From Cutibacterium equinum (lineage in GTDB: Bacteria > Actinomycetota > Actinomycetes > Propionibacteriales > Propionibacteriaceae): a DNA stretch of 64,000 bases. Below the pieces are notes generated by a model. That model was not told the DNA's origin and did no database searches. It saw only the letters and a program-made list of their open reading frames with translations. The position numbers and the translations under genes were made by a program. Below are positions 34,690 to 44,155 of this stretch, piece after piece; position 1 is the first letter of the stretch; every line of letters starts with the position of its first letter. The stretch spans positions 1,860,001 to 1,924,000 of the forward strand of contig NZ_CP115668.1 of the NCBI RefSeq assembly GCF_028021195.1. Direction: 5' to 3'.

Positions 34690-35592
34690 TCAGATCTTCT
34701 CGATCTGGTTGAACTCGAGGTCCACGGGGGTGGAACGTCCGAGGATCTCGACCAGGGCCTTGACGCGCTGGTTGTTGACGTTGATCTCGGTGATCTGGGC
34801 CGGGACACCAGCGAATGGACCATCGGTGATCTGCACCGACTCGCCAACCTCGTAATCAACGACCTCAACCTTCGGCTTGGCCTTGGGCGAGGGGGCTTTG
34901 TCGGCATTCTCGTGACTGACCTTGGCGACGACCGACGGCGTCAGCATCGTGACGACCTCGTCGAAGGTCAACGGGATCGGGGTGGCCGACTGACCGACGA
35001 ACCCGGTCACCGACGGGGTGTGGCGCACGATGCCCCACGAGTCATCGGTCAGGTCCATGCGCACCAGCACGTAACCGGGCAGGTACACCCTGGTGATCGT
35101 GCGGCGGGTGCCGTTACGAATCTCGACGACCTCCTCGGTGGGCACGACCGTCTCGAAGATGTAGTCCTCCATGTTGAAGTTCTGCACACGAGCGTCGAGG
35201 TTCTGCTTCACCTTGTTCTCCATGCCGGAGTAGGTGTGCAGCACGTACCACTCGCCGAACTTCGCCGACAGCTCGTCGCGCAACTGCTCAATGGCGGCGT
35301 CAACGGCATCCTGGTTGTCAGCCTCGGACGGCTCGTCCTCCTCGGGTTCCTCCTGCTCCTCGGCGGCCTGGCCGATGCCGAGGTTACGGGCGATGTCGTC
35401 ATCCGAACTGTTGTCGGACTCGTCGTCACCGAAGTCGAGGTTGATCTCAGGCTCCTTGGCAGAGTCCTCCTCGCCGAGGTCGCCAAGGTCGATCTCGACC
35501 TCGTCGTCCTTCTCCTCGGTCTGGTCGGGGGTCAACGCGTCGAGGTTGATCTCGACGTCGTCGTTCTCGCTGAAGTGAGGGCTGTCAGTCAC
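34690..35592 (-). CDS. nusG: Transcription elongation factor NusG
   Basis: 300 residues, longer than the roughly 180 of E. coli NusG because of about 120 acidic N-terminal residues ([20 protein letters not shown]). This extension is common in Actinobacteria. The NGN domain starts at [20 protein letters not shown] and the C-terminal KOW domain contains [20 protein letters not shown]. It modulates pausing and Rho-dependent termination and couples RNA polymerase to the ribosome. It follows secE by 23 bp. Confidence 0.98.
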   Translation of the reverse strand: MTDSPHFSENDDVEINLDALTPDQTEEKDDEVEIDLGDLGEEDSAKEPEINLDFGDDESDNSSDDDIARNLGIGQAAEEQEEPEEDEPSEADNQDAVDAAIEQLRDELSAKFGEWYVLHTYSGMENKVKQNLDARVQNFNMEDYIFETVVPTEEVVEIRNGTRRTITRVYLPGYVLVRMDLTDDSWGIVRHTPSVTGFVGQSATPIPLTFDEVVTMLTPSVVAKVSHENADKAPSPKAKPKVEVVDYEVGESVQITDGPFAGVPAQITEINVNNQRVKALVEILGRSTPVDLEFNQIEKI

Positions 35593-35615
35593 AGGTCAAT
35601 TCTCCAATGTGATCG

Positions 35616-36275
35616 TCAGTTGCCAAAGAGCTTGATGATGATCCATCCGAACAGGACGTCCAAGCCACTGACATAAGCGATGATGAGCAGAACGAAAACG
35701 AGGACGACGAGGAAGTACTGCCCCAGCTCCTCGCCGGTTGGCCACTTGACCTTGCGCAGCTCACCAACCGACTGCTTGGTGAAGGTCACCGGACCAGTGC
35801 GATGGCTGCCCTTGTCGACAGTCTTCTGCGTGCTGCTCTGCTTGCGGACGGGAGCCTTGGTCAGTTCACGCTTCGGCTTGGGGCCGGCGGCCTTGGCATC
35901 AGAAGCGGTGTCGGGCTCCTCGTCGCCGTCACGAGTCTCCTCGGTGCCCTTGCGCACCGGCTTGCCACGACGGGCTGGCTTACCAGCAGCGTCCTTCTTG
36001 CGCACCGGGCGGCTGGAGCGAGCAGAGGCGGCAACCTTCTCGGCTTCCTCGAGCTGCTCCGGATCGTCGACCACCATGTCCTCGGGATCGGCCTTGCCAA
36101 GGGTCTTGTCGACGACATCGTCAGGAGTCGTCAACTCCTCAGCCTCGGGGTCGACGACATCGTACTCCTGCGCCTCCGGAAGGTCGCTGGAGGCCAGGTC
36201 CTCCCCCCTCAAAGACAGCTCCCCCTCGACGGAAGGATCTTCTCCGTCACTGAGGTTTCGCTTCTCGTCGGTCAC
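35616..36275 (-). CDS. secE: Preprotein translocase subunit SecE with long N-terminal extension
   Basis: 219 residues from GTG 36275 (VTDEKRNLSDGEDPS); AAGGA lies 5 nt upstream. A longer frame would run into tRNA-Trp and is rejected. The last 70 residues are the SecE core: VGELRKVKWPTGEELGQYFL followed by one membrane helix. The first 150 residues are disordered, acidic then basic and Ala/Pro/Lys-rich. SecE stabilises SecY in the membrane. It sits between tRNA-Trp and nusG, as in other Actinobacteria. Confidence 0.95.
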   Translation of the reverse strand: MTDEKRNLSDGEDPSVEGELSLRGEDLASSDLPEAQEYDVVDPEAEELTTPDDVVDKTLGKADPEDMVVDDPEQLEEAEKVAASARSSRPVRKKDAAGKPARRGKPVRKGTEETRDGDEEPDTASDAKAAGPKPKRELTKAPVRKQSSTQKTVDKGSHRTGPVTFTKQSVGELRKVKWPTGEELGQYFLVVLVFVLLIIAYVSGLDVLFGWIIIKLFGN

Positions 36276-36368
36276 GCTGTTCCTTCGGGTCCTGCCTGAT
36301 GGATAGTGCCGTGGATCAGGACTTCGCCACGGCTGCGCACCAGGGATACGCCCCGCATATGCGTCTCG

Positions 36369-36441
<73 letters not shown>

Positions 36442-36549
36442 TCGGTGCTACCACAGCGGCAACACCAGCACAGGGAGTATAGGAGAGAATACGGCCTCAC
36501 GTCGAATCAGAATCGCGAACCGTCTCCACAACCCCCTGCCGACCATCCA

Positions 36550-37746
36550 TCACGCCGGATGTTTGGCCGCGTATTGGTCCATGGTGTCAGTTCGCATCGC
36601 TTGTGCCAACTCCTCCATGCCAGCTTCGTCGACGATGTCGTACTGCTGACCGTCCTTCGACGTGCCAAAACCCTTGATCGGAGCCTGCACGGAGACGATG
36701 TCAGCCCCCGAGTCGAACTTGAGGCTGGTCGCCAGCTTGCGCACCTCCTTGTTCGTGAGCCCGTCGTCAACCGTCATCGTCGAGCCGGCGTCCGACACCA
36801 CCTGGGAGAACTTCTTGGGGTTGGTCAGCGTGTCCATCGAGAAAATCTTGTCGATCATCGCAGTGAGAACGGCCCTCTCGTTGGCGGCACGGTCCACGTC
36901 GCCACGCTTGAGGGACTTGCGCTCGTGGACGTAGGCCAGGGCACTGTCTCCCTCGAGGGTGACGTTACCCTTGTCGAAATGGTGACCCATGCTGTCGAAT
37001 TCCTGCGGGTTGTAGACCTGGATGCCGCCAACGTCCCGGCTGAGAGTCTTGAACCCGTTGAAGTCGATGACGACGCCGTGGTCCATCTTGACATCGGTCA
37101 GCCCCTCGAGCACCTGGATCGCCAGGGGCATGCCACCCCATGAGTACGCGGCATTGATCTTGGCCTTGGAATCCTTCTTGACGACGTCATTGGCCGGGAT
37201 CGTCACCCACATGTCACGCAGGAAGCTGATGAGGTAGAGCTTCTCCCGGTTGGCGGGAAGGTAGGCAACCATGAGGGTGTCAGAACGACCACGATCCCAT
37301 CCGCGGGAGTCCGAACCGACGAGGACGAAGGTCTGCGCACCGGTCTCGACCGAGGGGGGACGGGTACCCTGCACCGCCACCGGGGCGCGATTGACCTTCT
37401 CCATGCCGACATTGACCGACCTCAGGTAGTAGGCGACGACGCCGACGACGATGAGCAACAGCGCCAGGACGATCGCCAGGAAAACCTTCGGCCAGCGTCG
37501 CTTCCGCTTGACCGCCGTTGCAGATGCCACACTGTCCTCGTCGTCAGGGCGCTCCTCGAAGAGCTCGTCGACGGTCGCATCCTCCGTGTCCGGGTCGTAA
37601 CCGCGCCGCCCAGCGGTCGGCTCAGCGTCCTCGGCCGGAAGTCCACGCCGAGGTGCGGCGCTGGCGTCAGGGTCGAAACCGTGGTCGCCCTCGACATCAT
37701 CCGGGTCGTCGAACAGGTTGAGTCCGTCGTCGTCAGCCACGGGCAT
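36550..37746 (-). CDS. LytR-CpsA-Psr family cell-wall glycopolymer ligase
   Basis: 398 residues. About 85 acidic cytoplasmic residues, one membrane helix (FLAIVLALLLIVVGVVAYYL), then the extracellular LCP domain. Signature stretches: LVGSDSRGWDRGRSDTLMVA, LISFLRDMWVTIP (catalytic-site arginine) and KINAAYSWGG with VDFNGFKTL-like VIDFNGFKTLSRDVGG. LCP enzymes transfer undecaprenyl-linked glycopolymers to peptidoglycan. GGAAGG precedes the ATG; GTG two codons later is possible. Confidence 0.93.
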   Translation of the reverse strand: MPVADDDGLNLFDDPDDVEGDHGFDPDASAAPRRGLPAEDAEPTAGRRGYDPDTEDATVDELFEERPDDEDSVASATAVKRKRRWPKVFLAIVLALLLIVVGVVAYYLRSVNVGMEKVNRAPVAVQGTRPPSVETGAQTFVLVGSDSRGWDRGRSDTLMVAYLPANREKLYLISFLRDMWVTIPANDVVKKDSKAKINAAYSWGGMPLAIQVLEGLTDVKMDHGVVIDFNGFKTLSRDVGGIQVYNPQEFDSMGHHFDKGNVTLEGDSALAYVHERKSLKRGDVDRAANERAVLTAMIDKIFSMDTLTNPKKFSQVVSDAGSTMTVDDGLTNKEVRKLATSLKFDSGADIVSVQAPIKGFGTSKDGQQYDIVDEAGMEELAQAMRTDTMDQYAAKHPA

Positions 37747-37871
37747 GCCCCTTCCTGCAACATACAGCAGACTAGTTGGCCTTCAGGATACGCGACGCCA
37801 CGGCCCCACACACGTCGTGAGATTGTGCGGGGCCTTCCCAGCGGGAGTTCCCAGATCGGGACCAGGCGTGC

Positions 37872-39137
37872 TCAGGCGGTGAGGAGTTTGTCAGCGGCTG
37901 CCAACAGGACACAGGTCGCCACGCCTTCCATGGCCTCACGTAGCTCGTCCATACCGGGGAAGGACGGTGCGAGTCGGATGGTGCGATCGTGGGGGTCATG
38001 GCCCAGCGGGTGGGACGCCCCGGCCGGGGTGAGGGAGATGCCGGCCTCTTTGGCCAAGGACACCACACGGGCAGCCGTGCCATCCATGACGTCGAGGGTG
38101 ACGAAGTAACCGCCGCTCGGGTGAGTCCAGGTGGCGACGCCACGACCGCCCAGACGGTTGGTGAGAATGTCATCGACGAGGGCGAACTTCGGGGCCAGGA
38201 TCGCCCGGTGAGCACCCATGAGCTTGCGGACACCCTCGGCGTCCCCCAGGTACTTCGCGTGGCGCATCTGATTGACCTTGTCAGGGCCGATCGAGCGGAT
38301 CCCCGCGTGGTCGAAGTACCAGTCCAGATTGGCCTTCGAGGAGGCCAGGAAGGACACACCGTCGCCGGCGAAGGTGATCTTGGACGTGGATGCCAGCTCG
38401 AAGACGCGATCCGGATTGCCAGCCTCCTCGGCCCACTGCAGCACCGGCAGCGGGGCAGGCTCGGCGTCGGTGAGGTGGTGCAGGGCGTAGGCGTTGTCCC
38501 ACCATATGCGGAAATCGGGGGCAGCAGGCATCGACATCAGGGCGCGGACGGTCTGCTCGTCGTAGATGACGCCGTTGGGGTTGGCGTACATCGGCACCAC
38601 CCACATGCCCTTGACCGACGGGTCAGCAGCCAACCTGGCGACCTCGTCGACGTTGGGGCCATGCTCTCCCAGTTCCACCGGGATCATCTCGATGCCGAGG
38701 TGCTCGCAGATAACGAAGTGGCGGTCATAGCCGGGGACCGGGGCGATGAACTTGACGTTGCGGCCAAACCACGGCTTCTCGCCAGCGATGCCGTGGACGA
38801 CGGCGTACATCGCGAGATCGTGCATGATCGACAGGCTCGAGTTGTCGGCGGCGATGATGTGGTCGACGTCGACCCCCAGCAGCTCACCGAAGATGCGGCG
38901 GATCTCGGGCAGTCCGCGTTTGCCTCCGTAGTTGCGGATGTCCTGTCCATCCTCGGCGTGAGCAGGCACATCCATCGTCAGCAGGTCCGCGTTGAGGTCA
39001 AGCTGTGCCGAGGAGGGCTTGCCGCGGGTGATGTCGAGACGGACACCACGGGCGACGAGCTCAGCATGCTCGCTGCTGAGCTGCTCGTGTAGGGCGGACA
39101 GGTCATCATGGGACAAGTCGGTCAGCGGAGTCGTCAT
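37872..39137 (-). CDS. Aspartate aminotransferase, type Ic-like
   Basis: 421 residues. It belongs to the fold-type I PLP aminotransferases. The PLP lysine lies in ELASTSKITFAGDGVSF. Other conserved segments are PGYDRHF, MYANPNGVIYD, WWDNAYALHHL and the substrate arginine near HDRTIRLAPSFP. The length and motifs resemble the corynebacterial AspT/type Ic family (MocR-like aminotransferase domain) more than AspC. It probably interconverts aspartate and oxaloacetate. No Shine-Dalgarno is visible. Located between murB and the LCP gene, not obviously co-transcribed. Confidence 0.85.
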   Translation of the reverse strand: MTTPLTDLSHDDLSALHEQLSSEHAELVARGVRLDITRGKPSSAQLDLNADLLTMDVPAHAEDGQDIRNYGGKRGLPEIRRIFGELLGVDVDHIIAADNSSLSIMHDLAMYAVVHGIAGEKPWFGRNVKFIAPVPGYDRHFVICEHLGIEMIPVELGEHGPNVDEVARLAADPSVKGMWVVPMYANPNGVIYDEQTVRALMSMPAAPDFRIWWDNAYALHHLTDAEPAPLPVLQWAEEAGNPDRVFELASTSKITFAGDGVSFLASSKANLDWYFDHAGIRSIGPDKVNQMRHAKYLGDAEGVRKLMGAHRAILAPKFALVDDILTNRLGGRGVATWTHPSGGYFVTLDVMDGTAARVVSLAKEAGISLTPAGASHPLGHDPHDRTIRLAPSFPGMDELREAMEGVATCVLLAAADKLLTA

Positions 39138-39239
39138 AGATCAATTCTGACCCTTGGGCCCACCACCACGACAGGCGACCCTCCAAACCACGCCAGGCGC
39201 GGTTGGAGGGTCGTCAGTCTGATTGGGTATTCGCCGCCC

Positions 39240-40370
39240 TCAGATGGTGCACCCGACGAGGCGCGGCTCGGGCACCAGGGTGATGCCGTATGCCTCGCGC
39301 ACTCCGTCGATGACGGTGCGCGCCAGAGCAGTGAGGTCGTCGGAACTGGCTCCGCCGCGATTGGTCAAGGCCAGAACGTGCTTGGTCGACAGGCTGGCCG
39401 GGGCGCCGTGGCGAACCGCGAACCCCTTGCCGAAACCAGCGTGGTCAATGAGCCATGCTGCGCTGGTCTTCACCCGACCATCAGGCTGGGCAAAGGCGGG
39501 GGCGCCGTCGGGGACAGCATCGGGGGCCACCAGCGGGTTGGTGAAGAAGGACCCGGCACTCCAGGTGTCGTGGTCGTCAGGATTGAGGACCATACCCTTG
39601 CCATTACGCAGCGCCAGGACCGTCCGGCGAACCGTGGATGTGTTGACCCGCTCCCCCGGCTCGACCTCCAGACGGCGCGCCAACTCGGCGTACCGGACCG
39701 GCAACGACCGGGTACCGAGGTTGAACTGCATCGTGACGTCCAGGACGACGTAACGGTCTGGCTCCGCCTTGAACCGGCTGGAGCGATACCCGAAGCCGCA
39801 CTGGTCGGCGGTGAAGGTGCGCTGGGTGTCATCGACGCGGTCCCAGGTTCGCACCCGGGCGATGAACTCGCTGACCTCGACACCATAGGCACCGACGTTC
39901 TGGATGGGCGTCGAGCCGACCAGACCGGGGATGCCGGACAGGAACTCCGGGCCTATCCACTCCTGCTCGATGGCATGGACGACGAAATCGTCCCAGACCT
40001 GACCGGCGGCAACCGTCGCGAGAGCACCACCGCACGAGGACACCTCGGCAGACAGGCCCGAGGTCGCGACGCGCACGACAGTGCCGTCGAAACCGTCGTC
40101 ACCGACCAGGACATTGGAACCGCCGCCGAGCACGAGGCAGGGCTCGCCGCGTCGATCACAATCCCGGACGGTCTGCAGCAGTTCGTCATTGGTCGTGGCA
40201 ATGACGAGGTGACGCGCCGGACCACCAACCTTGAACGTCGTCAGCGGGGCGAGGGGGAGGCCGTCGCCTCCGTTGAGGGTGGGCGTGGCGCCGATCGCCT
40301 CATGGTGGATGGTGCTGCAGGCCTCGGTGGGATCGTCGTCCTCGTAGGGGCCGATCACAGTGGTACTCAC
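39240..40370 (-). CDS. murB: UDP-N-acetylenolpyruvoylglucosamine reductase
   Basis: 376 residues. FAD enzyme making UDP-N-acetylmuramic acid for peptidoglycan. Visible: LTTFKVGGPARHLV and VLGGGSNVLVGDDGFDGTVV (FAD-binding), IPGLVGSTPIQNVGAYGVEV, and SAAWLIDHAGFGKG near the C-terminus. The start codon overlaps the stop of the preceding MaoC-like gene by 4 bp, so murB is translationally coupled to hadB and hadA. Confidence 0.96.
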   Translation of the reverse strand: MSTTVIGPYEDDDPTEACSTIHHEAIGATPTLNGGDGLPLAPLTTFKVGGPARHLVIATTNDELLQTVRDCDRRGEPCLVLGGGSNVLVGDDGFDGTVVRVATSGLSAEVSSCGGALATVAAGQVWDDFVVHAIEQEWIGPEFLSGIPGLVGSTPIQNVGAYGVEVSEFIARVRTWDRVDDTQRTFTADQCGFGYRSSRFKAEPDRYVVLDVTMQFNLGTRSLPVRYAELARRLEVEPGERVNTSTVRRTVLALRNGKGMVLNPDDHDTWSAGSFFTNPLVAPDAVPDGAPAFAQPDGRVKTSAAWLIDHAGFGKGFAVRHGAPASLSTKHVLALTNRGGASSDDLTALARTVIDGVREAYGITLVPEPRLVGCTI

Positions 40371-40783
40371 CGCTCCTCCTGCTTGACGACGACCTCAACT
40401 CGTCCGAGCACGGATTGTCCGCCGCACGTGACGTCAACACCGAGGGTCGCGGTGTCGTCGGCAACCTTGCGCACCGTGGCAGCGACCTCGATACACGACC
40501 CCTCCTTGGTGTCGGGCACGAGCACCGGGCGGGTGAAGCGAGCTCGCTGGGCCACCACCCGCTCGGGTCCCCCGACCCATTCGATGACGGCTCCCAAGGC
40601 TGCCCCCATCGTCCACATGCCGTGAGCGATGACACCGTCCATGCCAGCCTCTCGGGCAGCACGGTCGCTGTGGTGGATCGGGTTGAAATCCCCCGACGCA
40701 CCGGCATAGCGAACCAAGGTGGTCCGGGTGACGCCGATGGTGCGCGGCCCGAATGTCTGACCCTCGGTCAGGTGCACGCTCAT
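40367..40783 (-). CDS. hadB: MaoC-like hotdog dehydratase, HadB type
   Basis: 138 residues from ATG 40783. The hydratase-2 motif GDFNPIHHSDRAAREAG carries the Asp and His of the active site. The partner hadA lacks it, as in HadAB or HadBC heterodimers of mycobacterial FAS-II, which dehydrate (3R)-hydroxyacyl-ACP. The start overlaps the hadA stop by 4 bp and the stop overlaps the murB start by 4 bp. The gene order rpmG-hadA-hadB matches Mycobacterium, but this lineage is not known for mycolic acids, so the physiological substrate is uncertain. Confidence 0.85.
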   Translation of the reverse strand: MSVHLTEGQTFGPRTIGVTRTTLVRYAGASGDFNPIHHSDRAAREAGMDGVIAHGMWTMGAALGAVIEWVGGPERVVAQRARFTRPVLVPDTKEGSCIEVAATVRKVADDTATLGVDVTCGGQSVLGRVEVVVKQEER

Positions 40784-41208
40784 GCAGTGGCCTCCGGGCG
40801 GGTGTGCCACAGGGTAGAGGTGGCGTTGCCCAGGTGCTCGCCATTGACATGATCCAAGGAGACGTCAATACCGATGATGTCTGTGTTGCCTCGAGTACGA
40901 ACTGAGGTGATCTTGAGGGTGGATGTCACCTCGTCTCCCTTGTGGAGCGGGCGAATCCAGTTGAAGGACTGATCGGTGTGGATCATGTGCTCCAGCTCGA
41001 GACCAAGCTGCTCGTCATCGAACAAGGCCTCCCACGCCCGGGACGCCAGAACCATGGCGAATGTGGGCGGGGCAATGGGGTCGTCGCCCCGGTAGGCCGG
41101 AGCAGTGTCACCCAGAGCAGTGGCAAGCTCCCGAATCTTCTCTGCAGTAACAAGGTAGGGCTCTGTCGTCGGATACGTACGCCCGACGTCATCAGGACTG
41201 ATCGGCAT
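40780..41208 (-). CDS. hadA: Hotdog-fold dehydratase partner, HadA type
   Basis: 142 residues from ATG 41208 (MPISPDDVGRTYPTTEP). It is the N-terminal MaoC-like type, with FAMVLASRAWEALF and LLELEHMIHTDQ-like stretches but no GDxNPxH catalytic motif, so it should serve as the acyl-binding partner of HadB. No Shine-Dalgarno is visible; TAGCCT lies 7 nt before the ATG, which would suit a leaderless transcript. A longer frame upstream is not supported. Confidence 0.82.
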   Translation of the reverse strand: MPISPDDVGRTYPTTEPYLVTAEKIRELATALGDTAPAYRGDDPIAPPTFAMVLASRAWEALFDDEQLGLELEHMIHTDQSFNWIRPLHKGDEVTSTLKITSVRTRGNTDIIGIDVSLDHVNGEHLGNATSTLWHTRPEATA

Positions 41209-41324
41209 GTGGTTCAGGCTATCCCAGACCCCCGACGGAACAGAACCCCCGAGAACGAACAACACGACGAGGGGCCACCAACAGGTGACCCCTCGTCAAA
41301 GATTGTTGGGTTGACGACCCGACG

Positions 41325-41495
41325 TCAGCGGGTCTCGCGATGGGCGGTGTGCTTGTGACAACGCGGGCAGAACTTCGCCAGCTCCATGCGATCAGGATTG
41401 TTGCGGCGATTCTTCTTGGTTATGTAGTTGCGCTCCTTGCACTCGGTGCAGGCGAGCGTGATCTTCGGGCGAACGTCGCCGGACTTCTTGGCCAT
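41325..41495 (-). CDS. rpmG: 50S ribosomal protein L33
   Basis: 56 residues: [20 protein letters not shown] at the start, then [19 protein letters not shown] and a short basic tail. The two CxxC pairs make it the zinc-binding form of L33. It lies 116 bp before hadA and just downstream of tRNA-Met on the minus strand. AAAGTAGGAAAG-type sequence precedes the ATG. Confidence 0.97.
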   Translation of the reverse strand: MAKKSGDVRPKITLACTECKERNYITKKNRRNNPDRMELAKFCPRCHKHTAHRETR

Positions 41496-41551
41496 CTTTC
41501 CTACTTTCGAGCCGTGTGGAGTGTGCGCTCCCGAGTTTTCCCGGTTTGTTT

Positions 41552-41626
41552 TGGTAGCGGAGGCGGGAATCGAACCCGCGACACAGCGATTATGAGCCGC
41601 TTGCTCTACCCCTGAGCTACCCCGCC
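41552..41626 (-). tRNA. tRNA with CAT anticodon (elongator Met or Ile2)
   Basis: 75 nt including an encoded CCA. Acceptor GGCGGGG pairs with CTCCGCT using G-T at both 1-72 and 6-67. The anticodon loop is CTCATAA. It lacks the three consecutive G-C pairs of initiator tRNA and has no C1-A72 mismatch. It is therefore an elongator Met or a lysidine-modified Ile tRNA. Confidence 0.93.
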
Positions 41627-41689
41627 ATGTGATCCTCGACGCCCGTTCAGGCCTTGCCCACCGGGTACGTGGGGCCGATTCACACTCAG

Positions 41690-41762
41690 AGCCCCCAAGC
41701 AGAATCGAACTGCTGACCTTCTCCTTACCATGGAGACGCTCTGCCTACTGAGCTATAGGGGC
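41690..41762 (-). tRNA. tRNA-Thr (GGT anticodon)
   Basis: Acceptor GCCCCTA/TGGGGGC, D-arm TAGCTCAGTAGGCAGAGC, anticodon stem CTCC/GGAG with loop ATGGTAA, and T-arm CAGCAGTTCGATTCTGCT. The cloverleaf is 73 nt and CCA is not encoded. Confidence 0.95.
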
Positions 41763-41967
41763 AACGAATGAGAAAACTACACGAGCTTCGGATCGTTGGC
41801 AAATCGTAACCCGACTCTCCTGATTCCCGTGATGACACCCCCGTCGGGGATCGGTTTTCAGGCCAATCGGGCTGTCGCACCTCGGATGTTTCCCTGACCG
41901 AACACGTCGATCACGGACCCAGCCGTGGCACAACCAACCCCCAGGTCCATCCGACCCGGGGGTTGTG

Positions 41968-42048
41968 TGGCAGGTGTTGGATTCGAACCAACGTAGGCGA
42001 ACCGACGGTTTTACAGACCGCTCCCTTTGGCCACTCGGGCAACCTGCC
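41968..42048 (-). tRNA. tRNA-Tyr (GTA anticodon)
   Basis: 81 nt with a long variable arm, typical of class II bacterial tRNA-Tyr. Acceptor GGCAGGT/ACCTGCC, anticodon loop CTGTAAA, T-arm TTGGTTCGAATCCAA. CCA is not encoded. Confidence 0.95.
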
Positions 42049-42221
42049 TCACTGGCGCAAGCCAGCGATCGAAGATCATAGCAGGCATGTCAACGGCGTG
42101 ACCAATCGAACCTGTCGACCAGCCCGAGAAGGGCCAGCGAGGAGGACTCACACACCGCGACGAGCGACGCCGCAGCCACCGTCACGCCGCCACGTCGTAC
42201 CCCTGTGACAGACTCTGGCCC

Positions 42222-43115
42222 ATGCGCATCGCCAGCTTCAACGTCAACGGCATCCGAGCCGCCCTGAAACGGGGATTCTCCAACTGGATGGAGGCCCGCG
42301 ACTGCGACGTCATCGGCCTGCAGGAGGTGCGCTGCCGTCCCGCCGATCTTCCCGAGGGCGCCTTCGGAGATCATCACGTCGCATGGGCGCCAGGTTCATT
42401 GGCCGGACGCAATGGCGTCGCCCTGCTCACCCGCACCGCGCCGGCTGAGGTGAGGTCCTGGGGCACCCACCTCGTCATGGCTCGCGGCCAAGCGCCCGAT
42501 CTTGAACAAGCCCGCACCGGAAACACCGACGGACTTCCCGCCGAGCTGCTTCCCTTCGCTGACGAGGGGAGATATGTCGAAGTCGATCTGGCCGAGGCGC
42601 CCCTCACCGTCGCCTGCCTGTACCTGCCCAAGGGAGCCACCCCGGACCCCAAGGACGAGAAGTCGTTGGCGAAGCAGGCCCGCAAGATGACCTTCCTCGC
42701 CGGGTTCCGCGAGCACCTGAGCACCCGCCGCCAAGAGTGCGAGGCTCAGGGGCGTCACTTCCTCGTCATGGGCGACTTCAACATCGCCCATGAGAACGCC
42801 GACCTCAAGAACTGGAAGTCCAACCAGCGCAACGAGGGATTCCTGCCCGAGGAGAGGCAGTGGTTCGACACCATCGTCTCCCCCGAAACCCTCGTTGACG
42901 TCGTGCGAGCCCAGCACCCCGACGCCGACGGCCCCTATTCCTGGTGGAGCTGGCGTGGCCAGGCTTTCGCCAATGACGCCGGCTGGCGTATCGACTATCA
43001 CCTGGCCTCACCGGGATTGGCGAACAAGGCCGTCGCGGCCACGATCGACCGCGACCCCTCCTACGACCAGCGCACCTCCGACCACGCGGCTGTGGTTGTC
43101 GACTACGACCTGTGA
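42222..43115 (+). CDS. xth: Exodeoxyribonuclease III (AP endonuclease)
   Basis: 297 residues. The EEP-family nuclease incises DNA 5' to abasic sites in base-excision repair. Motifs: MRIASFNVNGIRAALKRG, GLQEV (metal-binding Glu), MGDFNIAHENADLKNW and the terminal SDHAAVV catalytic pair. No clear Shine-Dalgarno precedes ATG 42222. The stop lies 1 bp from the convergent enoyl-CoA hydratase gene, so the two transcripts probably run into each other. Confidence 0.96.
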   Translation: MRIASFNVNGIRAALKRGFSNWMEARDCDVIGLQEVRCRPADLPEGAFGDHHVAWAPGSLAGRNGVALLTRTAPAEVRSWGTHLVMARGQAPDLEQARTGNTDGLPAELLPFADEGRYVEVDLAEAPLTVACLYLPKGATPDPKDEKSLAKQARKMTFLAGFREHLSTRRQECEAQGRHFLVMGDFNIAHENADLKNWKSNQRNEGFLPEERQWFDTIVSPETLVDVVRAQHPDADGPYSWWSWRGQAFANDAGWRIDYHLASPGLANKAVAATIDRDPSYDQRTSDHAAVVVDYDL

Positions 43116-43116
43116 G

Positions 43117-44052
43117 TCACGACGGGTCGAACATGGCCTCGACGCGGCGCACGGGCACGTCAGCCACACTCTTGTGGGACCAGTGCGGGTTGCGGTCCTT
43201 GTCGACCAGTTGAGCCCGCACCCCCTCGCAGAAGTCCGAGTCGCGCATGAAGGAGCGCCCCAGGGCGCGGTCGGTCTCCAGCACCTCGGCAAGCCCTGAG
43301 GCGTCCTCGGCCTTGATGACGGCTGCCAGGGCGACCCCCACCGACAACGGGCAGCGAGTCGCGATCAGCTCGGCTGCCTGGCGTGCGGCATCTTCCGGGT
43401 GATCGGCCAAGCGGCGGCACACCTCGACCGGGTCGTCGGTGTTGTAGCACTCCTGAATCCACACCGCGTCGCAGGCAAGCTGAGACGTCTCGGGATCGAC
43501 GTTGACGGGGTTGCCGGCAGCGTCGACGACCTCGTCCACCAGACCGGCCCACAGCGCTGAGACCGCGTCGATGGGGGCTCCCGTCATGGCCAGGTGGCGC
43601 CCGACAAGGCGCGGAGCGCGCGACAGCTCAAATGACGCCCCGACGTCGGGCCACAGGCCAATTCCCGTCTCCGGCATCGCCAGGACGAGATCCTCGCGCG
43701 CCTCAACCCGTTCGAGGCGAAGGGCCAGGCCGAGCCCCCCACCCATGGAGATTCCGTGCAGATGCGCGGTTCCGGTATGGACGTCCGCGATCGCCGCATC
43801 GACGTCGTACTCGAGATTCAGCCAGTCGCCGGCGGCGTCGGGATCCTCCAGAGCCAGCGAGCGAAGCTCGCGGATGTCAGCCCCGGAGCAGTAGCCGCGC
43901 TCCCCCATACCGGACAGATCAATACTGCGCGGCGAATCCTCGACGGCCTCCTCGATGGCCACCAGCATCTCGCCGGACAGTGAATTGATGGCTCTGGGAC
44001 GATCCAGGGTGATCGTCACATCGTCACTACCGCTGATCTTCACCTCATTCAT
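43117..44052 (-). CDS. Enoyl-CoA hydratase/isomerase family, 3-hydroxyisobutyryl-CoA hydrolase-like
   Basis: 311 residues from ATG 44052 (MNEVKISGSDDVTITLDRP). Crotonase fold: LDRPRAINSLSGEM, HGISMGGGLGLA (oxyanion hole). PETGIGLWPDVGASF carries the Glu and Asp used by 3-hydroxyisobutyryl-CoA hydrolases. The C-terminal DSDFCEGVRAQLVDKDRNPH is characteristic of that subgroup. It probably acts in valine breakdown. A longer frame upstream is unsupported. Convergent with xth. Confidence 0.85.
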   Translation of the reverse strand: MNEVKISGSDDVTITLDRPRAINSLSGEMLVAIEEAVEDSPRSIDLSGMGERGYCSGADIRELRSLALEDPDAAGDWLNLEYDVDAAIADVHTGTAHLHGISMGGGLGLALRLERVEAREDLVLAMPETGIGLWPDVGASFELSRAPRLVGRHLAMTGAPIDAVSALWAGLVDEVVDAAGNPVNVDPETSQLACDAVWIQECYNTDDPVEVCRRLADHPEDAARQAAELIATRCPLSVGVALAAVIKAEDASGLAEVLETDRALGRSFMRDSDFCEGVRAQLVDKDRNPHWSHKSVADVPVRRVEAMFDPS

Positions 44053-44155
44053 GGCCCCAAGCCTGCCACCTTCCCGAGTCATCGCCCACACACGCTGGGC
44101 GCGGCATGCGTTGTCCGGCGGCAGCCTTCATGCCGCGTTTCCTGCGCACGTCACA

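Noticed and set aside
44101-44136. GCGGCATG/CATGCCGC inverted repeat upstream of the metal transporter
   Set aside because: The 20-nt spacing and the position upstream of the -35 make it a weaker operator candidate than the 14-bp palindrome.
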